Shown: piece after piece, positions 46,501 to 56,417 of the stretch
How positions within the stretch are numbered: the first letter of the stretch is position 1
Layout: each line of letters starts with the position of its first letter
Source of the DNA: Arthonia radiata
Taxonomy: Eukaryota; Ascomycota; Arthoniomycetes; Arthoniales; Arthoniaceae
Assembly (NCBI GenBank): GCA_002989075.1
Contig: PSQN01000007.1
Span: 1,492,206 to 1,556,205 of the forward strand
Length of the DNA stretch: 64,000 nucleotides
Reading direction: 5' to 3'
Translations under genes and position numbers: made by a program
The notes under the pieces: generated by a model
Database searches by the model: none
What the model was told of the DNA's origin: nothing
The model's input: only the letters and a program-made list of their open reading frames with translations

Positions 46501-49326
46501 CCCGTTACGACAGTCGAGACTGTGACAAGTACCTTCACGGTAAGTTTTCGACCCTTGCGTGATTGATTCGAGATCGAACCATACTAACAGAGGTTTGAGC
46601 AGGTACCCACGCTAACGACAAGTACTTCTACGATCGTTACATCAACGACCAGCGTTTTTACAACTGGCATTACTACAACCCAGACCACTCAGCCCCTGAC
46701 TACAGTGATTTCAACACTACCTCCGTCTACCGACATTGTTACCTCGCAGCCTCCTCCGATCACCTTTACTACGACCATTTTAGGATCTTCGCAAACTATT
46801 ACGTCTCAGCCTCCTCCAATCACATTTACTACCACTCTACCTGGCTCTACCTTAACAATCAGTTCCATCCCCTTTGCCACGGTTACCACAGTTCTATCTG
46901 GCTCTACTGCTACCATAACTTCCCAGCCTCCCCTCAGTGTTGTCACTACAACCGTATCTGGATCTACGCAGACCGTCACTACCCAGCCGCCGCTTACCAC
47001 GTTTACTACGTCCGTACCTGGCTCTACTTTGACTATTACTAGCCAATCCTCTCTCAGCACCTTCACAGTAACAATTTCTGGCTCCACGGCTACCGTAACC
47101 ACTCAGCCTCCTCTAAGTGTAATAACCACGACCGTATCCGGATCCACGCAGACAATAACGACCCAGCCTCCGCTTACCACCTTTACTACGTCCGTACCTG
47201 GCTCTACTGTAACCATAACGACCCAGCCCTCCCTCAGCACCTTCACATCAACGATACCCGGCTTTACCGCCACAGTAACGGCTCAACCTCCTCCTGTAAT
47301 TCTCACGACCACGCAGCCTGTCTCTACGGTCATAATCTCCTCTCTACCGCCATTGAGCACCATCACTACAATCCAATCAGGCTCGACGGTGACACTGATC
47401 TCTCAACCACCCCCCAGTACGGTCGTCACGACTTTGCCGGTTGTCACAGGTACTTTGACTTCGCAGCCTCCGCCGACCGTCATTACTACGACCGTGGACT
47501 CCTCTACCATTACTATTACTACCCAAGTCCCTCCCGTTCTCAGTACGACCACACAGACTGGGCCCAGCGCTCCAGGGACGGAATCAACCGTGACTCCGCC
47601 CACGACGTCTCCTGCGACCTCCTCAACCTGCAGCGCTCGGTGCAACATCAACTCCCTTGGTCCTTCGGAGATCTCAGGAGGCTGGCGATCCATCGGCGCC
47701 GTCAGCACCGTGACAGCTTTCACACAGCTCGAACTTGTCAACCGAGTTGCCGGCACGACCAGAACAATTATTGACACCAACACCGATGCACTTGCTCCCT
47801 ACACTTTACCCACAAACGCCGCCGGTACCCGCACTTTCGACATCGCCCAGACGCTCGAAAATCTCAACGTGACTACCACCCGCAACGTCGCCTATCCCAC
47901 TGGTCTGAGCCTCTACTCGGATTGGTTCGAATGGCGCGGCCAGCTCCAGACCTCTGGGTCCTGCGAATCCTACCCCGGCTTTCACACGCAGTTCTTCAAA
48001 TCCGCGCCACCTGCTCCGACAATCACCGATTTCGCTGTCGATCCCGCTGACCCGGGGGGCTTGAACTACTTCTTCGGCACCGTCGCGCGCCCGTTTTCAG
48101 ATGGCTTCAACACCCTCGCAGCGACGTTCGCAGATGAGCTCGCGCTCGCGGGTTGCACGATCGATCCTGCTCAGGCTATCGAGAGCACGCCTGCGCTTGA
48201 CGGTCCGAAGTTCGTCACGGTTACCAGCACAAGCTTCGAGGTCGTCCCGCCGCCCGACAACCCGACAGTGACGGAGACCGATGTCTCACCACCTGACACT
48301 GTCATCGTGCCGCCTAACCCACAGACACCCACCTCCGGCGCCACCGCCGCGCCTGCGCAAGCCAATCCGACAGTAACCGGCTTCGTGACTATCCAACCAC
48401 CCGGCACAGTCGTCAGCGCGCCCGACGAGACACCGCCTGCCCCTGCGCCTGTCCCGGATCCAGGCAATCCGCCCAACGCACCGGGCACAAACAACCCCGT
48501 CAACCCACCTAATCCCGCGGGTCCCATCCTATCCATCATTGTACCACCTGCCGGTCCCAGTAATAATCCACCTGCGAACCCCAACCCCGCCGGTCCGATC
48601 CTCTCGATCATCGCGCCCCCGCAACCGAACCCTGCGCCTGCGCCTGTTCCTGGTGCGCCTGCAGGCGCTACCCGCGTTACAGTCATATCGGGCTCCACCA
48701 TCCTCGTGCCGCCACCGCCAGGCTCAACATTCGTGCCTGCCGCGGCTGTAGGCAGCAGCTCCCTTGCTCGGCCCGCTTCAAGTGGCTCGGTGTCAGCGGC
48801 TGCAGCGGGCAGCAGTGTCACGCGTACGGTCGCTGGCGCTGGCACGACTGCGCCTGCTCCTGCGCCTGCTCCTGCGCCGGTTATCGTCGGTGGGAGTACG
48901 GTGACGCCTCTGCCTTCTGCGCCGGGCGTCGTTGTGGGTGGAAGTACCATCCTTCCCGGCTCTGTTGTGACGGTCGCAGGCACGGCCGTGTCGATCGCAC
49001 CGAGCGGCAGTGGTGTCGTCTTGGGGAGTAGCACGGTCCCGACGGCCGCGGCTGGAAGCTCCTCACGAGCGCCATCTGGTGCGACGGGCGCGGCGGGAAG
49101 CTCGTTTCTTGCACCTCCAGGTGCGACAGCTGCAGGTGCAAGCTCGAGTGTCGCACCGGGCGGATCGACGTTCGGTACAAGTGCAGCCGCCGCAGGGAGT
49201 AGTGTGGGCAGTGGGACGGCGAGCGCGAGCGGGACGCAGTATACAGGTGCTGCGGTACGGCAGCGGGATCAAGGAAGGATTGGAGTGGCTGTTGGAGCGG
49301 TGTTGATGGTACTGGGTTTGGTGTAG
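43575..49326 (+). CDS. Giant mucin-like, probably GPI-anchored cell-surface protein (1475 aa, 10 exons)
   Basis: Exons: 43575-43685, 43835-44572, 44729-44766, 44838-44933, 45076-45136, 45280-45375, 45514-45669, 46045-46327, 46415-46539 and 46603-49326. All nine joins keep one frame; the donors are GTAAGT/GTAAGC/GTGAGT. A signal peptide covers about 1-24 (MAVGWRWRSAALVCALLAIR). Then come a Cys pair (SCSSDVLDCP), five 8-residue STPDxYPT repeats, and a Thr/Cys segment. Exons 3-9 encode almost only Thr/Ser/Val. Exon 10 opens with about fourteen 20-residue units (TSQPPPITFTTTLPGSTLTI type). A Cys-containing globular segment follows (about 905-1095: CSARCNINSLG, WFEWRGQLQTSGSCES, GLNYFFGTVARPFSDGF). 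A Pro/Ala-rich stretch then leads to a hydrophobic end (GVAVGAVLMVLGLV) fitting a GPI signal. Heavy O-mannosylation and wall location are inferred; I cannot name the function. Confidence 0.85.
43940..44059 (+). repeat. 24-bp coding tandem repeat, 5 units
   Basis: Units begin ACGCCTGATAYCTATCCCAC at 43940, 43964, 43988, 44012 and 44036 and encode STPDxYPT-like octapeptides in the mucin-like gene. Units pair by shared variants (two ACC then two ATC), suggesting unequal exchange. Confidence 0.9.
46741..47577 (+). repeat. 60-bp coding tandem repeat with a 180-bp higher-order unit
   Basis: About fourteen units of 20 codons (one of 19) run head to tail. Units 4-6 (46918-47097) and 7-9 (47098-47277) match as 180-bp blocks, showing a recent three-unit duplication. 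Confidence 0.9.
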
Positions 49327-50175
49327 GGAGGAGAGGTAATGGGTGTTCGCTTCTCCTGCATGTAATTAGTTTGCTGCATTGGAGGTTTGGGGAGGTGAGA
49401 TGATAGTCTTATATATACCCCTGATAAGGGATGAGATACGGTTGTAATGATGATACGTTCGTTATGCGATCGAACATCTTCCATAACCCTATCAAAGTCA
49501 TCTAAGATTATTAACTCCGACTGTTTGAGCAAATAACAAGTCGCTTGAGACCGCAGGCCTCAACGTGAACATCAATTTAAATGTCGAATTCCATTGATCA
49601 TGTCTACTCAGGGCATGATACATTGTGTCGTACGAGCATCTCAACGTATGCATGAGAGGGGATGGTCAGGGGAATGCCTTTAATGGCTTCAGAGACCTAA
49701 AAAACCCCCTCACTGCCTCTCTCGATTTGGATTAGATACCTACCATCTTATTCTATTCTGTGACTGCCTGCCAGTAAAGCCTTCCTTGTCGGGGTCTGAG
49801 GATCTTGTCGAAACAGAGAGGTGAAAGCAGACACATGAACGCACCCCCTCGCACACCAATGAATATCTGATCGTTTACCCACAGAATATTCAAGACCTGT
49901 CTCTTCGAAGTGAAGTTGAACCAGCCGTTGGTCTCGCACCGCGGTCGTAGAAGGATGGCGGTTATTTTTGCTACATAATGCACGTGGCACCTTGCGACGC
50001 GTTCGCACTAAGGTCACGCTAAATCGGTAGCTTCAGACGCTCGTTGTTGTCTTGTGCTCTTCGTCTCTGTCTCTCTGTTCGCAATCACCTGCATAGTCCA
50101 GGAGTAGAAGCCTGCAAGAAACCACAAGAACACATCCAAGTCAAACATTCATTTCCATATTCGCGATCTTCCGGT
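49327..50175. other. Gene-free interval
   Basis: Holds the 3' region of the mucin-like gene and the promoter of the next gene; no gene seen. Confidence 0.5.
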
Positions 50176-51775
50176 ATGGCCCTCGAAAACACCACGAATC
50201 AATCCCAAAAGCCAGCCTCCAGACGTCGAAACAAGAAGTCAACGGCAGACGCCAAAGTTGAGCCTCCAGCTGCTGTAGATAGCTCCAACAAGCCTCCCAG
50301 CATTGAAGAGGAGGATGGCAACGTCGATCGAAACGACCCTTCGTCTGAAAACCCCTACATCAAAGAACTACAGAAGTAAGCACGAAGCTGTCGCAAAACG
50401 CGCTGCTGGAAATCCATCTGATGGGCTTGATGCTAATGAAGCTCACAGGACCATTCGCAATGTTAACAAGAAGCTTGTAAGCGGACAACTCCCAAACTGA
50501 CATCAACTTTGCTGACGTGAACCTCAACAGAGCGGCATGGCCAAAGTTGACTCCATTGTCGCCGAGAATCCGAACGTGTCTGTCGACGACCTCGTAGCGC
50601 AGCGGAAGATCAACCAAGACCAGAAAGCGCAAATCCTGAAAAAGCCGGGACTGCAGACACAACTGAAAGAGCTTGAAGAGCAGATTAGCATGCACAAGAA
50701 AATCGAAGAGGACTTTGCAAAGCGTTTAAAAGCACAAAAGGACCGTCTGCAAGGTGAACACGACAAAGAGCTCGAAGAAGCCAAAGCAGCCGCCACACCT
50801 GTTCCAACACCACCGCAGGAGAAGCCGAAGCCGGACATTCGCGGCCCTCTTCTCACGCTCTCCAAGTTTCTGCGCGCTGCCGCCGCCCGCCGTCAAGAGA
50901 GTGATGAGTCGTCTGAAGACAGCAAAGGCTTCGAAGGCGTGCTGCTGCTCCTATATGGCGGCGATAACGCCGCTGTGGAGGCTGCTGAAAAGCTCATCAA
51001 TGGCTCCTCCGATCTCGTTCCCTCCACGGAAGGCGGGGACACAGCCGTCTCGTACAGTCGCGTCAAGCAGCTTGCTACAGAATACGCACCCTTCGCAACA
51101 GAAGAAGCATGGGTGAACGGCGTTGCCGATGCATCCACCGCCGGCACCTCCGCAGACCAAACAACATCCGATCCTACCATTGCAAACGCCAGTCTCACTG
51201 AGCTCAACTCAGCACCTGCTCCCCTTAACCAATCCGCTGACCTCTCCACGATATCTGGCACCAATCAATCCACTGTTGATCCGTCTGCCGCTAACTCAGC
51301 GGCTTCTGCCCAACCCTCTGCTGACCTTGAGCAATCATGGGTATCCGTCCCACGTGCGCCTGAAGAGACCGAGAATCACAACGCCGCTGCGTCCGCTGCA
51401 GTACCCTCAAACCAGACCGAAAACTGGAGTGGACAAGCACCCCCGAATGTAACCGACAGCTGGGCTGAGCAGACTCCCACTACGCAGACCGATAGCTGGG
51501 CAGGTCGAGGCAACACACCACAGACTGAGAGCTGGGCAGACAGTCCGATGGATGCCCCACCAAGCGCGACTGGAGATGGTTTCCATGAGGTGCATCATGG
51601 GCGCGGTCCGCGAGGCGGGAGAGGCGGTGGTGGTTTTGACGGCCGCGGGCGGGGTAGAGGCCCGTTCCGTGGTGGTCGAGGCGACTTCCGCGGTCGTGGG
51701 CGAGGCTCGTTTGAAGGACGAGGTGGCGGACGTGGCGGTGGAAGGGGAAGACCGACCGGTCCGCCGCCGATTTGA
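50176..51775 (+). CDS. Yag7-like protein with coiled coil and RGG C-terminus (490 aa)
   Basis: Three exons: 50176-50375, 50449-50476 (28 nt) and 50531-51775, with introns of 73 and 54 nt. The joins give NPYIKELQKTIRNVNKKLSG split across the exons, a pattern I associate with the fungal Yag7 dimerisation-domain family. Residues about 55-165 are helical and charged (KELQK, KKPGLQTQLKELEEQI), residues about 180-300 carry a conserved-looking block (LLTLSKFLRAAAARR, GVLLLLYGGDNAAVEAAEKL), then a W-rich Ser/Thr linker with repeated SWA motifs. The last 60 residues are an RGG/GRG box. RGG boxes bind RNA and are arginine-methylated, so a ribosome- or mRNA-linked role is likely (inference). The 28-nt middle exon is easily missed. 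Confidence 0.8.
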
Positions 51776-52849
51776 CTGCAGGGTGGGTTTGTGGGAGACT
51801 GGTAGACGAGCCGGCTACAAGACACACTGCCAGAATCACCTAATACTGATTCGGCAAACATCTGGACCAAAAGTTATGGAAGGGAGTTTTTTCACTCGCG
51901 ATGTCAGGGCCGTCGAGGAAGAACCAGAGCGAACACTCTGTGATCGAGCGAGCAGGGAACGTCGTTGGATTTGCAGTCCAGCGCGGTACTCGCCATCAAG
52001 CAGAAGAGATGTGTGGAAACCTCCCACTACCCGGCGCAAAGATATCAGATGTAAGTGTAAGATATAAACGAGCCATCAACGAGCCAGCATAGCGTCAGCA
52101 AGCCGAACTTGATCTCTTTTATCCTTCTAATTCCTCACCAAAATTTCTACGATGCCAGGGCACTGGGACTTATTCCTCGTACCGTCTCGTTGCGAGCTTC
52201 GCCCCAGAATCGGCCCTGTCATGCGAACCACAATATCGCGAGCCTCAATCCTCGGTGCCTCGCCACCCGTGTCGATTTAATTACACGTGTGAATTCTATC
52301 GAATATTCCGACATCCCCTACCTGTTCAGCTTACCTGATACGACTCGCTGTACGGTGGAAGAACTCTTGAAGTACCACTCTGCCGGCACTGTGTGTTCTG
52401 GAAACTTGTTTCTTCACAGCCTTGAGTCATCGACGTGCGGCAGACCCATTACGAGGTGAGTATCAATAGAAACATTACAAGAGCCCGCGAATACGCGGGC
52501 CGGCCCCTTCCATGCCAACGTCTATCTCTTCATGTGCGGAGCGACACGCTCGCTCGTTGGCCATCTACGCTTAGGTCTCCCTTTGCGTCTCCTTACACTT
52601 CTGAATGTACGATCATATCCGCTCACAACGCGTATTATTGTGTCAATGTTAAGCTTTAGATACTGCCCAGTACACGACTCCAACTGAGTCCCGCAGGCTC
52701 TCCCAGTCTCCACAAAAGCCTTCACACCTCGTGACTGAGGATGCTCTTTGGGAAAGATCCAGCTCATACGTTCGAATAGGTTCTGAGGGCCCGGTCCCCT
52801 GTCCTCAAAGCGTAAAGCCCTGCAACGCCTCACTCCCAGGTCCCACAAC
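51776..52849. other. Gene-free interval
   Basis: No convincing frame; short frames at 52109-52459 and 52435-52659 (+) have no support. Confidence 0.45.
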
Positions 52850-53510
52850 CCGCAGACCAACGTCACGCAATGCTGCGATACCAACCATCAAGGCGGAGGC
52901 TAAGTGTCGACCTCGCCACCGTCGCGACTTACCTTCATTAAGCTGACGTTCGCCATCATGGCAGTTGCGGAGCCTACGCCCTGTGCGGCCTCGCGGTGTC
53001 GCCTGCATCTAACCTCAGCGGCTTTTACACGGGCTCGTGCACCGATCCCAGGTGGGTATGAGTCCACGACAGCCCTCTCGTACCCGCGCTAGCTTTGTCT
53101 CCACGCCAGCTTGCAAGATCCGTATTGCAACCAAGCCGCAGGGCGGTGATGAGTACCAAGTGCATCGCAATGGGATTGTGCAGAAGCCGGAGCTGGAGGC
53201 ATCGGAACCGTTGCAGAAGCGAGAAGTGGTTGAGAAGGGGGACGACCGTGCTTCTCATATAGAGCCTTACACGTTGCAAGATACATTGACCGATACGCAA
53301 GACGGCAATCAAGAGCGCGTATTACCTTTTGTATTGCCGTCGTGGTTACAGGAACGCATAGTGTGCTTTACCATAGTACGTGTTCACTAACGTCGCCAAG
53401 CTTCTCTGCAGATACCGCGGCCCACGCAGCAACTTAACAATCTACAGCAACCAGCGCTGGTCGCGTCCACTTCTACTAGGCGATCGAAGGACTGCCATTT
53501 TGTCTACTGA
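52850..53510 (+). pseudogene. Eroded cysteine-rich surface-protein gene (candidate)
   Basis: Pieces of a familiar ascomycete layout occur in order on the plus strand: NVTQCCDTN (about 52859-52885), GSCGAYALCGLAV (about 52956-52995), YTGSCTDPS (about 53022-53051 plus a 41-nt intron 53052-53092), FVSTPACKI, and a polar tail with KPELEASEP ending at a TGA (53508-53510) after a possible intron at 53371-53412. Many fungal secreted or single-pass proteins share CC...C...LC...G-CTD-x-[FW]...C followed by a membrane helix and a tail with KPEL. Here no signal peptide and no membrane helix can be found, and a stop lies just before the GSCG piece unless an acceptor at TTAAG is used. I read it as a decayed or partly deleted gene; a short functional version cannot be excluded. 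Confidence 0.35.
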
Positions 53511-53825
53511 CGACTGCCCTGGGAAGCGGGCAAGAGAGTTCTGCTCACTCGTTCTCGACCTCGTACCGCCGAGGTCAAAGCCGAGCAAACAGGCGAGTTC
53601 GCCAGCGATTGTGAAGGCTAAGTCTATAGGTTTTGATGACAAGCTTGGTTTTGAAGGCGCTGAGCCCGGTCACATGGATGATGATGAGGCGATGCAGGGC
53701 GACAGACGTGTAATTTTCGTTTAGAAGAATGGGATGGTGTCATTAAAGCTCGTTCTGGTGTATGTTCACACTATCTAGGGCGGATATTGGTGAGCTAATC
53801 ATGGCTGGCAAAGGCTGTAGACATC
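53511..53825. other. Convergent intergenic region
   Basis: A frame at 53380-53724 (+) ends here without family resemblance. No gene called. Confidence 0.4.
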
Positions 53826-55119
53826 TCAACCCTGCTGCCACATCTGGGTCGATTTGCCCTCCACACTCACGCCATCGAGCTGCTTCACCTCGTCAGGCGT
53901 CAATCTCCATCCCAGTGCCTCTAGATTTTCCTTGACTTGCGAAGGCTTGCGCATCCCAACGACAGGCAGAATGCCCTTGCTGATATTGTAGTTCAGTGCT
54001 ACGGCCGCCATGGGCTTGCCACGCTTCTGAGCAATCTCTCCAACGACCTTGAGCGTTGGCTCCAGCTCCTTCATCGGGTACGAGCTGAAACGGTAGCTTG
54101 CCGGGGGTGGGTTCTCTTCAGTATACTTGCCAGACAAGCGTGCTTGTGCAAGCGAGGAGTATGACTGGAAGTGAATGCCACGGTCATAACAGGTGCGAAG
54201 GAGACCCGATGTCTCGGGCAGCCGCCTCAGCAAGTTGAATTCGCACTGATTTGTCGCAAGCGGAATGTCGTATTTGGCCAACTCGTCTGCCATCTGAACC
54301 ATGTCGTCGGCGCTGTAATTGGCGACACCAACGGTCCTGGTCAAACCGCCGTCAACACATTTGGCAAGGCCCTCTGCCACCTGCTTGATCGAAGAGATGT
54401 GGATGTGACCGTGCACGAGGTAGCAGTCGACGTAGTCCAGACCCATGCGCTCGAGGGTGCCGCGGAGATGAATCAGTGGCGCATCGACCGGATGCAGCAG
54501 GTTGTCGGTGTTGTCAGGCACGACATACCACTTCGTTTGGATCTGATATGAGTCCCGTGGCAAACCCTTGCACAGCTCGCCATTGATGCGCTCAGATTCA
54601 CCGCTGCCATAGGCTTGGGCGTTGTCGATCCATGTGGCGCCGGCGTCATAGGCTTGTTTCCATGCCTGAAGCGTGACTTGTCAGCACGATGATCTTTGAG
54701 AGAGCACATAAGGGGATGTCGATTGCGTTCGAAGGGAGCGTGTCTCAAATGGCGCCTTCAATTCAACGGTTGAAAGGCCGACAGGAGCCTGTTGGAGGGA
54801 GACTCTGGAGGCTATGACTTACCTCCTTGAGAGCTGGTAGCTCCTCTGGCGACCAATGCCAGGTGGCTTGATCGCCCCAAGACCAAGCGCCCCATGAGAT
54901 GTACGGCATCTCAACATTGTGGTGTTTTCCCTTGAACGTAACGCGAGATTTGACGCCTGGCACGTTGTCTTGCGGAAGGCATATGGCCAAGCCATCGAAG
55001 GATGGGTCGACACGTTTTATGTCCTTCGTATGGACGCCCTCAGTGGCAGACATGCCCGAGGCAAGCGCGGTCTGGAGGACATACTGTCCGCCTTGCTCTG
55101 GTCCTGCGTTGGCTGGCAT
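53826..55119 (-). CDS. Aldo-keto reductase (378 aa)
   Basis: Two exons, 55119-54823 and 54665-53826, with a 157-nt intron (GTAAGT...CTTCAG). The tetrad is intact: Asp and Tyr in WIDNAQAYGSGESE, Lys in IQTKWYVV and His in CYLVHGHIH. Family motifs GVANYSADD and NQCEFNLL (the NAD(P) and strand-6 segments) and PVVGMRKPSQVKENL near the C-terminus complete an AKR of the type that pairs with a GAWSWGD N-terminal segment, common in plants, bacteria and fungi. It should reduce an unknown carbonyl with NADPH. The N-terminal 45 residues before VEMPYISWGAW are of low conservation; MPANAGPEQ is the first in-frame ATG. A short upstream frame shows no targeting signal. Confidence 0.9.
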
Positions 55120-56417
55120 GTTGACTCTTACGTTGGATGCGTAAGAATTCTATGTTAAGGATAGTTTTTGTGGATATTGGAAAAAAATTTGGACGACTAT
55201 TGACTTCTTATACAACCTCAGGACTGCTGTAGATTTTACATGCTTATTAACGTCATTTCAAGTGCAGCCACAGTCTTGGGCTCATCTACTTTATAATGAC
55301 AGGGGTTTCAGGTCGGGTGCGGCAAAATCTTCGATTGACATCTGTCAAAGTGCGTGTTACAGGTACACTTGCAGGGTCGGACCACCATTCACAGCCTTCA
55401 CATCCACAAGACATATTGGAAGTTATTGCTTTTACCGTTTTGCAGGCAATAGCGCTCGGCTACGGTCAATCATTGACAAGGATGAGAGGGGTGATGATGC
55501 TGACGTATTTGCCACTGGAAAAAGCAGTTCCGGATCGCTCGGTGACGTTCTTGTAACCAAGAAGAGCCAGTACAACGGCTATCACGGGAATAACACATTC
55601 ACAGCTCCAAACGTGCAGTCAGTCTCTCATCATCAGGTGCGCGAACCCACGGAAACTAGTCCATGCCGATTGAACGTCTCGCTAGTCTCTCTTCAACGTG
55701 TTCAGATAAGTCATGTAGAGCATGTCGCACCGCCCGTGATCGCAGCGTAAAGCTAGCTTCACAGTCATGCCGGTCTCTTTCTTCTGCTGCTCTAGACGCA
55801 GGCTCACATGCTGAGAAGGCTGCCCGCTTTGCGCAACATCCTGAAGGCTGAAAGGACTGCGAAACTGAGATACGCTAGTCATTTAGCGGACTTTACTAGT
55901 GAGAAACCGCCTATCACGCCACGCACGCCTCAATCACCCACGCTGAAGACACAACGAATCAGAATCGAGTGATTCGACAAATTCCAAGTCTGAGCTCAGG
56001 CCAGGGACATGAGCAAATGTTTATCTGCACGGTATGCGAGCTGTTATATATTTTGGCGAGCGCACGGTCCTAAGCACTAGAGACGGGCATCAGATACTAG
56101 CGCGGCACTAACGATTGCACTTTTGGAATCGAAAACACAGTGACTGCCTCGTCAACTTTATCGTTCTTCCGAATGTAACAGTCAAAATCTCGTCAAGTTA
56201 CGACCTGATGCGCAGGCTAGTGAGGTAGTCACATGCCCTGGATGCTCTTGTCAGTGGAGATCCCATCCTGCATTGTCGCAGCGCTAGTATCTTAGCGTAT
56301 CTCGAGCGGCTTTACCGGACTTTTTGAATTTCGTGAAAATTGACGTCCGTAGTGGTGAATGCTGCAAAGCAGGAATCTCAGGGATCAAATTTGGAGAGTC
56401 CTGCGACTGCATTGAGT
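55120..56417. other. Gene-free interval (1.3 kb)
   Basis: Divergent region between the aldo-keto reductase and NOP2 genes. Several unsupported short frames; no RNA gene recognised. Confidence 0.5.

Noticed and set aside
48171-49034. 287-codon antisense frame in the mucin-like gene
   Set aside because: It is a by-product of GC-rich Pro/Ala/Gly repeats read backwards; the sense frame has signal peptide, repeats and GPI end.
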